Below, piece after piece: positions 43,678-52,800 of a DNA stretch of 64,000 nucleotides; position 1 is the first letter of the stretch, and the number at the start of each line of letters is the position of its first letter. The stretch comes from Bdellovibrio sp. UBA4095 (lineage in GTDB: Bacteria > Bdellovibrionota > Bdellovibrionia > Bdellovibrionales > Bdellovibrionaceae). A model generated the notes under the pieces. It was given only the letters and a program-made list of their open reading frames with translations. It was not told where the DNA came from and did no database searches. The stretch lies in assembly GCA_002381805.1 (NCBI GenBank), contig DFXZ01000005.1:124001-188000 (forward strand), in the 5' to 3' direction. Both the position numbers and the translations under genes were made by a program.

Positions 43678-43724
43678 TTGACAAGTCGGCTCCAGCTGAA
43701 TAATTTCTTCATTCTCAGCTGGAG
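43678..43724 (+). promoter_or_regulatory. promoter overlapped by a 10-bp inverted repeat before the TolC-family gene
   Basis: TTGACA (43678-43683) is followed after 17 nt by TAATTT (43701-43706). CTCCAGCTGA (43690-43699) and its exact reverse complement TCAGCTGGAG (43715-43724) lie in the spacer and just past the expected start site; the right arm also holds the GGAGG ribosome site. It looks like a repressor operator. If transcription starts further upstream, it would be a hairpin masking translation instead. Confidence 0.55.
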
Positions 43725-43729
43725 GCTCT

Positions 43730-45058
43730 ATGACGAATTTTTTCTCTCTAAAACAACGTGTATTTTTGATCCTTGCTGCTGTGGTCTTCGTGACTCCAAA
43801 TTTCTCTTTTGCAGCTCCTCAAGATCAAAAAGTGGTGCGTATTAATCCAGAATCCCTACGCACTATGTTCCTTAAACGAAACATGGAAGTCTTGATTTCC
43901 ATGAATCAAGTTCAACAAGCCAAAGAGCAAGTAAATATCGCCAGAGGAAACCTTCTGCCTTCAATTAATCTTGGTGGCGCTCTTACCAGCGGCTCAAACT
44001 TTGTACTTTCAACTGTCTCTGTCCTTTTGCCTTTCCTTATGCCCAGCAAGTGGCTTGACCTTAAAGAGAATACTTACCTTCTTCAGGCTCAGGGTACTGC
44101 ACATTATCTCGCTCAACTAAATGGTTATGCTTCGGCTTATGCGCTCTATATGACCATAGCTGGGGACATTAGCATGCGCGAGCAGATCTATGCTCAATAC
44201 CAAACGCTGCAAGCCATCGCGGATCAAATGAAGATCCCCGCCGACATGGGTATTATTCGTAAAGAAGAATATCTTCAGGCTTTATCGCAAGCGCAATTGG
44301 CACGTACACAGGTGTCACAGCTTGACGAACTAATCCGCCGGGAGAAGGCCGCAATTCGCCATATGCTGGCTTTGGATCTTAACAAGGAAATCGAGTTCGA
44401 TCTTATTAAATTACCGAGCATCACCTATGAGTCCAGCACACCAGAACACATTTTAAATTTGATCCACAAAACCTCTCCGGAAAGTGCGCAGCTAGATCAA
44501 ATGATCACGGCAGCGAAAGCTGCAAAGTGGAGCAAGGGCTTCAGCTTCCTGACCGGCGCTTCATTGGGTCGTCAAAGAGTAGATGGTTCCTTCGGTGACA
44601 TCAGCAGAACCGGTTCCGTAGGCTTAGGTTTTGGCTATTTCCCGCATCTGAGCCTGAGCAGTTTGCAGATTAAGCAAATTGAAATGCGTAAAGAGAATCT
44701 TCGCTTGGAACAAGCTGAGCTGATTGAATCGACTCTGGCATCTCTTCAAGAGGCCCAGATTCAGTTCGACTTGGCCTCTCAGGCGGAAGCGAATTTGCAG
44801 CAAGTTTATCAATCTGAACTTCTTCGATACAAGATGGGCATCACAGATATTCTTCACGTCTTAAGTGCAGCAAATGGTGTGACAACTGCTGTGATCAACA
44901 AAGTTCAGGCTGAAACAAATTTAAATGTTCAGCGAGTCAACTTTTACCGCTTGCTCCTTAAGGATCAATTCGCAGTGATCCAACGTTGCAACATCAAACG
45001 CAATATCAGCAAAAAAGAGCAAGTGTCTTTAGACCAAGCTTGCGGCTACGGCCGCTAA
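43730..45058 (+). CDS. TolC-family outer membrane efflux protein
   Basis: A 442-residue protein with signal peptide ending near SFAAPQ. The mature sequence shows the TolC/OEP pattern: long amphipathic heptad helices (about 50-100, 150-220 and 310-400), short strand-like regions, and an internal repeat. Examples are LQEAQIQFDLASQAEANLQQVYQSELLRYKMG in the second half and QALSQAQLARTQVSQLDEL in the first. No adaptor or inner-membrane pump is next to it, so the export partner is elsewhere. Ribosome site GGAGG is within an inverted repeat that also overlaps the promoter. Confidence 0.82.
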   Translation: MTNFFSLKQRVFLILAAVVFVTPNFSFAAPQDQKVVRINPESLRTMFLKRNMEVLISMNQVQQAKEQVNIARGNLLPSINLGGALTSGSNFVLSTVSVLLPFLMPSKWLDLKENTYLLQAQGTAHYLAQLNGYASAYALYMTIAGDISMREQIYAQYQTLQAIADQMKIPADMGIIRKEEYLQALSQAQLARTQVSQLDELIRREKAAIRHMLALDLNKEIEFDLIKLPSITYESSTPEHILNLIHKTSPESAQLDQMITAAKAAKWSKGFSFLTGASLGRQRVDGSFGDISRTGSVGLGFGYFPHLSLSSLQIKQIEMRKENLRLEQAELIESTLASLQEAQIQFDLASQAEANLQQVYQSELLRYKMGITDILHVLSAANGVTTAVINKVQAETNLNVQRVNFYRLLLKDQFAVIQRCNIKRNISKKEQVSLDQACGYGR

Positions 45059-45078
45059 TATTTCCGAGTTTATTTATT

Positions 45079-45747
45079 ATGGTTGATCTTTTAATAATTG
45101 AACATGAAGTCGATTCCCCTCCTGGGAGCACCTTAGAGTGGGCGCGCCTGCGAGGAATCACTCCGCTCATTTGGAAAGCCGCCCACGAGCCGGCACCTTG
45201 CAAGCCCGAAGATGTTAAAGCGATGGTCATCTGCGGTGGCTCTATGGATGTCTTTGAAGAAGATAAATGTCCTTGGCTTAAAGAAGAGAAATCATTTATT
45301 CAGAGTGTCCTCCGCAGAGATGTTCCCATCATGGGGTTATGTCTGGGCAGTCAACTCATCGCTGAAGCGTTGGGCGCTCGAGTCTATTCAATGAACACTT
45401 GGGAAATCGGCTTTATTCCGGTAACGATGCGAGACAAAGAAGCTCCGTATTTGCTGAACGTTTTCCATTGGCACCAGTGCACTTTCGATTTACCAGAAGG
45501 GGCCGAACTGATTGCAACCAACGAGTTCTGTAAAAACCAGGCCTTCCAATGGGGATCAAATGTCATTGCAACCCAGTTTCATCCCGAAACGACAGAACAG
45601 TGGGTTCGTGAGTGTGCGGCCGAAGTGAATGATAGCCATCAAGGCTTGGTACAAAGAGAAAGAGAGATGCTTGCCAGCATCTCTCTTCAGTCCACACTTC
45701 AAAAGTGGTATTTTAATACACTGGACAGACTCATTATCAGGGACTGA
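45079..45747 (+). CDS. class I glutamine amidotransferase-like protein
   Basis: Start ATG 45079 (MVDLLIIEHEVDSPPGSTLEW); the frame reaches back into the TolC-family gene but that part is not used. A 222-residue GATase fold: VICGGSMDVFEEDKCPWL, the nucleophile elbow MGLCLGSQLIAEALG (Cys), and TQFHPETTEQW (His and Glu). The triad is intact. It belongs to the GMP-synthase-like stand-alone group, whose substrate is usually unknown; gamma-glutamyl compound hydrolysis is one possibility. Cytoplasmic. The end is 2 nt from the convergent neighbour. Confidence 0.87.
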   Translation: MVDLLIIEHEVDSPPGSTLEWARLRGITPLIWKAAHEPAPCKPEDVKAMVICGGSMDVFEEDKCPWLKEEKSFIQSVLRRDVPIMGLCLGSQLIAEALGARVYSMNTWEIGFIPVTMRDKEAPYLLNVFHWHQCTFDLPEGAELIATNEFCKNQAFQWGSNVIATQFHPETTEQWVRECAAEVNDSHQGLVQREREMLASISLQSTLQKWYFNTLDRLIIRD

Positions 45748-45749
45748 TC

Positions 45750-47054
45750 TTACATAGCCAAAAGCAATCGACTACAGCTTCCAGCTGCGCTATTCTCGCG
45801 CTGCCTGTCCTTGGATACAAGTTTCAAAAATGCTCCATCATGAGCCTCAAAAAGCTTATAAGCACGGTAAAAGTAGGCCTTGTCTCTAGCAATGTCAGAA
45901 GCTCCACCAAACTTCAAGCCGGTCTGCTTGAAGAACTCAGCCTCGTATTCCGCAAAGAAGTCTCGACCCCATTGATCGTAACTATCTGCTGTGGGTTTGT
46001 TCTCTGTCATCGTAATCCAAGACGGAGGGTGATTTCCATGAAGCGTCCCCACCGAGGCAGACATATCACGTTTTTTGATATTATCTTTTTCCCAGATTTT
46101 TACGATATCAGTCCGTTTGTTAGCTTTAAAAAACTTTTGGTAGACATAAGCATCACCAAAATCGCGAAGTACAATTCTTCCTGTAGGTTTTTTAAATGCG
46201 TCTAACTCGACCATAAAATTTTGCGAATGAGGGGAGTCATATTGAACACCCGTCGCGACGAAAAATTCGGCCAAGGCTCTAGCTAGAGGTTTATTATAGT
46301 GCTCATTCCAAAACTCGGCCGGATTATTAGAGCCGTTGTGCTTGGCTATGCCTTCTCCCATATCAGTATGCAGAATCGAAAAACCCGGAACGTATTGAGT
46401 CCCGTTTTTAGCCATTGTTTCATAAGATCTGACAATCATGCCCATGTCTTTTTCTTTAATTCCAAACGCAATAGGCTCATCCAAGATAATGGCATTTTTC
46501 AGTGGCGGTTGATTTTCCAAACGCTCAGTAATGTACTCTGCCATTTTTCTGATCTGAGAAGCATCATCCCAAGTCTGCTTTTTGTCGGCCCACCAGCCAC
46601 CTGTTCTATTTGTTGAGGTCTTAAGCGAGAACTCAGCACCGGAAGCTGGATCGACAAGGATATAGCTTCTTGAAGCGGTCATGTAACCCGTAAAGTACTT
46701 TTTGCGAACAAGAGGAAGGCCTTTCGATTTAAGGAACTCTCGAATCTCTTTGCCCCAAGCAGTGTCCTCTGGATTCAGGACCCAGCGAACAAACTTCTTC
46801 CCATCTCGTGCGAAAACCAGGGAATCCACATAGGACTTGTTCGCTTTGGTACTGATATCAGCTTCTAAAAGTTCCAGCGGTATTTCATAATGATAAATAT
46901 CCACCGGCGCATTACTTCGAACAGCCACAGCATTTACTCTGGTTTCATACCAAACCAGATCTTCCATTTGTGCTGTTATCGCCTCGGCCAGATCGTTCGA
47001 CAATACTAAGGCCAACGCTATTAAATAGCGTGATAATACTTTCATCACGTTCAT
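45750..47054 (-). CDS. exported protein with IucA/IucC (NIS synthetase)-like motifs
   Basis: A 434-residue protein. The signal-like N-terminus (VLSRYLIALALVLSNDLAEA) suggests export. The body carries three motifs that match the IucA/IucC siderophore synthetase fold in order: FSLKTSTNRTGGW (about 143-154, Lys/Thr/Arg of the ATP site), HSQNFMVELD (276-285, like H-x-Q-N), and VLRDFGDAYV (295-304, like R-D-F). True NIS synthetases are cytoplasmic, need ATP and are longer (about 580 residues). An exported version would be unusual, and the match is by eye. It has a GGAGG ribosome site before ATG 47054. No siderophore genes are nearby. Confidence 0.5.
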   Translation of the reverse strand: MNVMKVLSRYLIALALVLSNDLAEAITAQMEDLVWYETRVNAVAVRSNAPVDIYHYEIPLELLEADISTKANKSYVDSLVFARDGKKFVRWVLNPEDTAWGKEIREFLKSKGLPLVRKKYFTGYMTASRSYILVDPASGAEFSLKTSTNRTGGWWADKKQTWDDASQIRKMAEYITERLENQPPLKNAIILDEPIAFGIKEKDMGMIVRSYETMAKNGTQYVPGFSILHTDMGEGIAKHNGSNNPAEFWNEHYNKPLARALAEFFVATGVQYDSPHSQNFMVELDAFKKPTGRIVLRDFGDAYVYQKFFKANKRTDIVKIWEKDNIKKRDMSASVGTLHGNHPPSWITMTENKPTADSYDQWGRDFFAEYEAEFFKQTGLKFGGASDIARDKAYFYRAYKLFEAHDGAFLKLVSKDRQRENSAAGSCSRLLLAM

Positions 47055-47089
47055 CAGACGTCCTCCCTCATAACAAAGAACAAAAGTCG

Positions 47090-47440
47090 CTATTTACTGT
47101 TGCAGCCGCCGAAGACTTTACCGAAGGTTTTATCGTTTAAGATTCCTTCGTAGTCATAGATACGATCAGACATGCCATCGCTGCCTTTTTTATCCAAATG
47201 GATCTCGAGATTGACATCACCATCAACCGATTCCACCAAAACGATGTTGTCACCCTTAGTGCCAATCATGGCCTTTGTTGAAGTCACCTTATCGCCGATT
47301 ACGTTGCGAACCAGGTCACCCGTTGTTAAATCCAACTGAACCGTAATAAAGGGCTCTGTAAAGCTACATGCGATAACATTCGCTTGCGCAGCTGACTGAA
47401 ATGCCAATAAAGATACTAAAGCGAGTCCGATTTTTTTCAT
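47090..47440 (-). CDS. small exported protein of unknown function
   Basis: Start ATG 47440, 7 nt after AAGGAG; an in-frame upstream start would add six residues. Signal peptide MKKIGLALVSLLAFQSAAQA, then a 96-residue beta-rich mature part with two Cys (IACSF near the start, GGCNSK at the end) that could form a disulphide. No family recognised. It is 35 nt upstream of the IucA/IucC-like gene on the same strand, so possibly co-transcribed with it. Confidence 0.65.
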   Translation of the reverse strand: MKKIGLALVSLLAFQSAAQANVIACSFTEPFITVQLDLTTGDLVRNVIGDKVTSTKAMIGTKGDNIVLVESVDGDVNLEIHLDKKGSDGMSDRIYDYEGILNDKTFGKVFGGCNSK

Positions 47441-47632
47441 AAAATTCTCCTTGTCCACGTGCCTTTAGAGCAAAGTCAGTGCCCAACCTTAGAGGCATGT
47501 CTTTGAGTACACTGTTTAAGGCCTAGACACCCCTGCCAAAACAGCCCAAAAATGTCCTGAAGCGACCTAACGCGAAAGTTCATGGCACCTTTTATTCTTG
47601 ATTCCAGCACCTAAATAACTGACCGTTTTAAT

Positions 47633-48487
47633 ATGAAAAAGATTATTGTTTTGCTGCTGCTTTTTTCTTCGACCTCTTTCTCTAACTCACTCTCGGGCAA
47701 GGATGACTTTTGTCACGACAGAAGTTCAAGAATTCGAACTCTGACTGAAATACGCTCCGACGAAAACCGTTTAGCCTTTGGCAATGCAGCCGGGGGACTG
47801 GGTATTGGACTTTGCTGGTGGGTTGCGCGGTTGCAAAGACATATGACAGAGACCCTCGTCTTTGAAGGTGGATCTAAGCATTATACTGATTGTCCTCTCA
47901 TTCCCCGAAATGATCTCGAAAGACTTTTTGCTCGAACCCTCAATCATCAGATCACTCATGTTCAGTGTTATAACAACCTTCATGACTTCACGTTGGCGCA
48001 TAAGAATCAGCTTCTTCGCCTGGTATCAGAATGGCAGGTTCAAGATACCTACAACCTCCATTTTATCTTAGGACTGAAAGGAAGCCCGCGCATTAGGCCC
48101 GAAAAATTAGCGGCAAATATCGAAGAAATCTATCATTTGGTCAAAGTACGCCATCAAATTACATATGCTATGCTCCAGCTTCCTGGAGTCGCCAGTCATG
48201 CTTGGTTGGTGATTGATGTCGTCAGAACTAATACTGGATTTATATTAGATGTTCTTGATTCTAATTTTCCAAAGCACATCTTAAGAGTTGAATACAAATA
48301 CGGAAATGGTGAGATCTCTTTGCCCCGAGATCTTGTTGAGAAAATTGGCCCCCCAACTCCAAACAGACCTTGGAGCATCTTTAAGGATAAAGGACCCCCT
48401 TATTCTGAGTTTGCCCTGTTTCCGATGTACATTTCTGAAGGCTACCGCCTGCAGCGATCTGCAATGAACTACTGCAGCAGGCCCTAG
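47633..48487 (+). CDS. exported papain-like cysteine peptidase-like protein
   Basis: A 284-residue protein with signal peptide MKKIIVLLLLFSSTSFS. The arrangement GLGIGLCWWVARLQRH (Cys61), VASHAWLVIDV (His189) and LDVLDSN (Asp209/Asn211) follows the Cys-His-Asp/Asn order of papain-like folds, including the typical GxCWW and S/G-HAW contexts. I therefore infer a peptidase or transglutaminase-like enzyme acting outside the cytoplasm. No exact family is recognised. It is alone, with an inverted repeat after it, and convergent with the SNF2 gene. Confidence 0.55.
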   Translation: MKKIIVLLLLFSSTSFSNSLSGKDDFCHDRSSRIRTLTEIRSDENRLAFGNAAGGLGIGLCWWVARLQRHMTETLVFEGGSKHYTDCPLIPRNDLERLFARTLNHQITHVQCYNNLHDFTLAHKNQLLRLVSEWQVQDTYNLHFILGLKGSPRIRPEKLAANIEEIYHLVKVRHQITYAMLQLPGVASHAWLVIDVVRTNTGFILDVLDSNFPKHILRVEYKYGNGEISLPRDLVEKIGPPTPNRPWSIFKDKGPPYSEFALFPMYISEGYRLQRSAMNYCSRP

Positions 48488-48535
48488 GATTTTAAATTCG
48501 AAAGGCTTGAAGTCGTCAGAGGAAAGCCCGCAATA

Positions 48536-48563
48536 GGCACAAAAAGATTTTTTCTTTTGTGCC
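48536..48563. terminator. inverted repeat between convergent genes
   Basis: GGCACAAAAAGA (48536-48547) pairs with TCTTTTGTGCC (48553-48563) with one bulged A. It lies between two converging genes (stop codons at 48487 and 48577). The T-rich loop gives some bidirectional terminator character. Confidence 0.55.
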
Positions 48564-48576
48564 TCCTCTGCACAGC

Positions 48577-51500
48577 CTATTTCAGTCCCAACAACAAATC
48601 GAAGTCCTCTTTGGACAGTCCACCAGAGCCAGGTCCTAAATCAGATTCTTGCTCTGAGGCAGCGAACAGATTCTGGAACTTCGCATCTTTTCGGCTTTTA
48701 AGAAGTTCTATTTTTTCTTCAAGAGATTCATGCATGATGTAACGGAATACCTGCACAGCTTTGCTTTGACCCAATCGGTGGGCTCGATCCGTCGCTTGAT
48801 TCTCGACCGAGGGATTCCACCAAGGCTCCAAATGGAAAACATAACTGGCCTTGGTTAAATTCAATCCGACCCCACCCGTTTTAAGAGTCATCACTAAAAC
48901 AGCTCCCCCCGGTTCTTTGTTAAAGTCCGAAAGAATTTTTTGGCGCTGCTTCGTTGGCACCCCACCATGAAGAACGTAAACAGGAATATTCGCCTCTTTA
49001 AGAATTTTCGCTGTGTGCTCTAATGTCTGCAAAAACTGGGTAAAGACTAAAGCGCTTTCTCCCGACTCAACAATTTCACCCAGAGAATCCATCAATGTCT
49101 CAAGCTTAGGAGGCACTTTCGTATATCGAATATTCGGTAAAGCCCCAGGGTCAGAACAAGCCTGACGAAGTCGCAAGAGTGCCGTGAGCATCTGCAATTG
49201 AACACTAGCTTCGCCATGAGATAAAAGGTTCTCTTGGACCTTTTGATTATATGAAAGAGCAATATCTCGATAGATCTCTTTCTGCTTTTCTTCAAAAGCA
49301 ATACTTACTTTGGTTTCCTGCTTTTCCGGAAGCTGATCTAGAATTTCCTTTTTGGTGCGACGAAGTAGCAATGGCTTGATCTTAAGCTTAAGATCTTCAA
49401 TTTGCTCTTTACTGACCAATTCGGTATTAACAAACTGCCGACGGAAATCTTCAACTTTGCCAAGACTTCCTGGGACCAAAAGATCGACCAGCGAATAAAA
49501 CTCTCCGTAGTGATTCTCCATCGGAGTACCAGTTAAACAGATTTTGAACTGCGCATTCAACGAGCGAGCCGAACTTGTCCGTTTGGTCGTAATATTCTTA
49601 AGATTCTGAGCTTCATCAAAAATCAAAACATTCCAATTATACTGCGTCAGAAAATGCTCGTTTTCCATAAGTAACCCATAGGTCGTCAGCACAATCAGGT
49701 CTTCTTTGGCCTCTAGCCGCTTTCCGACACGGTCAATATCTCGACTGCTAAAAACTGTTAGCGGAAGTTCGGGAGTGAATTTTTCGACTTCACTTTGCCA
49801 GTTGAAAATTAAGGATGATGGCACGATGACTAATACTTGACCCAGCTTATTCTTGACCCGTAGGTCTTCCAAGAAAGCTAAAGTTTGTAGCGTCTTACCG
49901 AGACCCATATCATCTGCGAGCAAAGCGCCAAGCTTGAGATTATACAAATCTTGCAACCACTGGAATCCCAAAATTTGATAGTGCTTTAAGCTGGCATGAA
50001 TAGAAGTCGGTAACTTTATATCTCCACGCTGGGTTCCCAGCTGGTCATAGAACTCACAAAGTCGCTTCCACTCTTCATCACCGCGAATTTTATAACCCGA
50101 AGAGCGCAAAGCCAATAGCTCCAGAACCTGATGTCTTGGCAATTGATAAATACCCGCACCCTCTTGGCGTGTGGATGACTCCTTTTTGCCTTTTTGCAGC
50201 TTCAACCAGAAATTTTCAAGACGACGTAAGGACGGAATCTGCTTGCGTGGCACCAAGTACATCTTTCCCGCGTACTCGATGACCCCGCTGCTACCAAAAC
50301 CTGCCATGTCTTTTGGGTCAATTTCCTCACCGCGCAAGAAAAACCGTGGATTTAATTCGAACCAATTAAAGTCGCCGCGATTTTCGGCTTCAGTTAAGGC
50401 AAAGTCGACTTGAAACTCATCGTCCTGCAACTCTTGGAGTGCCTGACCACGGTAAAATATTTTGTAACCATGAGAAATTAATGATTGCAGGTAATCGATT
50501 GTCTCGTAAACCTGAGAAGTGCTGCGCGCGCTTTTCGGAAAAAAGAAATGCCCCGTTGCAAGCTGCAGATCGGATTCGGCGTCACCCGTCCAAATTTTTG
50601 AAAGAAAGGAAGTTCGGGTTTTCTTGAAGGCTTCACCGCCCGTGGAAAGCGCAAGGGCCTTTAATAGTTCCAAAATAAGTCGACCTTCACGCTCGACCAA
50701 ACCCTCTACGATCACTTCACCATTTTCAGAGAAAAAGGCCTCTTGAGTCGAAAGCATCTTATAAACATGGGAAATAAAATCCTGAACAGTCTGCAGAACC
50801 GGCTGGGAGCAAAGTTCTGAAAGCGTCATTTCCCGGGCCAGAACAGTTCCTGTGCCGCTGACCAGAATGGTTTGAACTTTCGACTGAATTTCGTGCAAAA
50901 CGTCTTCTCGTTTCACTTCACGACCATCCGTCAAAACACCATCGTAATAAACTGAAAGCGCTTCCAGCGCGATGTACTGCAAAATGCCCAAGTGCTTTAG
51001 AAGCTTTAAATCCCATTCGCGTTTCCGACGAGCCCGGGAGGCTATATCTCGTGCTTCTTGACTGAGCCAATAAGGCAGCCCTTGCGATAGCGTTTGCAAA
51101 AAGACGAGAGACTGCGGAGTCCAGCCTTTCCTTTTCAGGTTCTTGCGCCCACTGACTCGAATATCGTGCTGAAGAGTAAATAAACCGGCTTCTTCAATTT
51201 GTATTTCGGTCAAAGTTTTATTCACCGGCACTGTGATACTTTCGCCGCCTATATCAACAGGAATACCCCGTTTTCTTAGATGTCGAAGGACGACCTTGGC
51301 TTCAAGCTCACCTTTGATATTCAGGCGTGGCATCTGACCCATGGCTAGGTTTTCATCGACCCTTGCAACAGAAAGATGTGTGACCACGTCTTCAAGACCA
51401 TGAATCTCCCTGAGCCACGGATGAACCAGCAAAGTCCCAGATTCGGGCTCTAAGGCAAAAGAGTCATAGAAAAAGAAATCCTTCTTTTTCTGACTCATCA

Positions 51501-52554
51501 ATTTGAATTCCGTTTCGAGCTCCTCTTTTTCAGCAAACTCAATCCGCCAGTAGAGTTCTGAAGCCGCGTCGAATTCGATTTGCCGAACTTGTAGCGCCTG
51601 CTCCCGATGACTGGAATTTTGCAGAAATAACTGCAACTGCCCTTGCCGCACTTTGGTGGCAATAGCCGCCAACTGGGCCTGTATGATTTGCTCTAAATCC
51701 CGAATATTCTGGCTGATAAATAAAGCGGTTTTCTGCTGAGCCAACGGCCAGCGAGAAAACGCCGAGTTTTGTGGTTTTGGCTGAGGCAGCAATTCGCGCG
51801 GAATACGTTTTTGCAAAGGATGCCGCAAAATTTCTTTCGCACTAATCTGAGTGCCGTTGCTAAAGTTGTAACGAATGATATCCGCAAGTCGATTCTGTTC
51901 TTTGACTTCGTTTTGATAGTGCTCCGAATAGGCCGTCAAAGTTCGTCGATAGACTTCAGGCATATTCCAAAGCGATGGTGACAAAAGTTCTCGCTCTTTT
52001 CCCATGGGCTCTCGGTGGTATTCGGAGACATCTTTCGTTAGAAACTCCCCAAGATACGGGCCCTTTAGCAGAGGCATATCGTCCAGAAACAGACTGATCG
52101 AGTCCAGATGAACTGTGCTTGTGGTACCCTCTTGCCCCTGTTCTTTTTGAACCTGCCGGACGAAAAGGGGTTCCTTCAGATCTTTGGCCAATTTGAAAAT
52201 ACGTACATCGGTATGTTGGTCTCTTGAAATGGCACTCCAAAGAATTTTAAAGGCCGCCCAGCGATAGGAGTCTTCATTGTATTGATCACTCGATGGCGAG
52301 GTTTCAGTCTGAATCACCAACTCTCCGCCGAGCTTTTCCTCGGTAATTCGAGTCACCACACCTTTTGCGGAATCGTCCTTAAAAAACAATCTTAGTTGTA
52401 ATGGCTCTTCGGCTTGGAGCTCGTGACCCATAAAGGCCTTGTCTTCGACAATATGGCAGCCTTCGATAAAGGCATTGTGCTGATCAAGCGCGACTCGCTC
52501 GCTGGGGTCACGAAGTTGGGATGCTTTTAAAAGACTGACGGGCTCAGATAACAC
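48577..52554 (-). CDS. SNF2/Rad54-family helicase with a large N-terminal region
   Basis: About 1325 residues. The C-terminal third is a SNF2 ATPase: LLADDMGLGKTLQTLAFL (motif I, about residue 889), DEAQ (motif II, about 990), LTGTPMENHYGEFYSL, and ATDRAHRLGQSKAVQVFRYI (motif VI). The N-terminal 850 residues have no domain I can name. I choose GTG 52554, with AAGGA 8 nt upstream. TTG 52581 in the same frame is poorer, and the good GGAGG-ATG near 52590 opens only a 9-codon frame (MPFVAQQKE, stop) ending just before GTG. It probably translocates on DNA; its target is unknown. Confidence 0.9.
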   Translation of the reverse strand: MLSEPVSLLKASQLRDPSERVALDQHNAFIEGCHIVEDKAFMGHELQAEEPLQLRLFFKDDSAKGVVTRITEEKLGGELVIQTETSPSSDQYNEDSYRWAAFKILWSAISRDQHTDVRIFKLAKDLKEPLFVRQVQKEQGQEGTTSTVHLDSISLFLDDMPLLKGPYLGEFLTKDVSEYHREPMGKERELLSPSLWNMPEVYRRTLTAYSEHYQNEVKEQNRLADIIRYNFSNGTQISAKEILRHPLQKRIPRELLPQPKPQNSAFSRWPLAQQKTALFISQNIRDLEQIIQAQLAAIATKVRQGQLQLFLQNSSHREQALQVRQIEFDAASELYWRIEFAEKEELETEFKLMSQKKKDFFFYDSFALEPESGTLLVHPWLREIHGLEDVVTHLSVARVDENLAMGQMPRLNIKGELEAKVVLRHLRKRGIPVDIGGESITVPVNKTLTEIQIEEAGLFTLQHDIRVSGRKNLKRKGWTPQSLVFLQTLSQGLPYWLSQEARDIASRARRKREWDLKLLKHLGILQYIALEALSVYYDGVLTDGREVKREDVLHEIQSKVQTILVSGTGTVLAREMTLSELCSQPVLQTVQDFISHVYKMLSTQEAFFSENGEVIVEGLVEREGRLILELLKALALSTGGEAFKKTRTSFLSKIWTGDAESDLQLATGHFFFPKSARSTSQVYETIDYLQSLISHGYKIFYRGQALQELQDDEFQVDFALTEAENRGDFNWFELNPRFFLRGEEIDPKDMAGFGSSGVIEYAGKMYLVPRKQIPSLRRLENFWLKLQKGKKESSTRQEGAGIYQLPRHQVLELLALRSSGYKIRGDEEWKRLCEFYDQLGTQRGDIKLPTSIHASLKHYQILGFQWLQDLYNLKLGALLADDMGLGKTLQTLAFLEDLRVKNKLGQVLVIVPSSLIFNWQSEVEKFTPELPLTVFSSRDIDRVGKRLEAKEDLIVLTTYGLLMENEHFLTQYNWNVLIFDEAQNLKNITTKRTSSARSLNAQFKICLTGTPMENHYGEFYSLVDLLVPGSLGKVEDFRRQFVNTELVSKEQIEDLKLKIKPLLLRRTKKEILDQLPEKQETKVSIAFEEKQKEIYRDIALSYNQKVQENLLSHGEASVQLQMLTALLRLRQACSDPGALPNIRYTKVPPKLETLMDSLGEIVESGESALVFTQFLQTLEHTAKILKEANIPVYVLHGGVPTKQRQKILSDFNKEPGGAVLVMTLKTGGVGLNLTKASYVFHLEPWWNPSVENQATDRAHRLGQSKAVQVFRYIMHESLEEKIELLKSRKDAKFQNLFAASEQESDLGPGSGGLSKEDFDLLLGLK

Positions 52555-52800
52555 TCGTTTATTCCTTCTGTTGAGCCACAAAGGGCATCAAACAGCCTCC
52601 CTCATCCTTCGCAAAAAGTCACCCTTGAACTTGCCTATGACAACACTTACAGAGAGATCACAATCACAACTTGATTAAAAGCAAACAACGTGCTTGGAAA
52701 AATACTCCGCAGAGTGAAGATATGACCCACTCAAACAAAAATGAATGCGCAATCCCTGTAATTCTGGTAAGATTCGCCATTGCAGAACGAGGATCTAATT

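Noticed and set aside
48500..48742. Small plus-strand frame at 48557-48742
   Set aside because: It is antisense to the conserved C-terminal end of the SNF2 gene.
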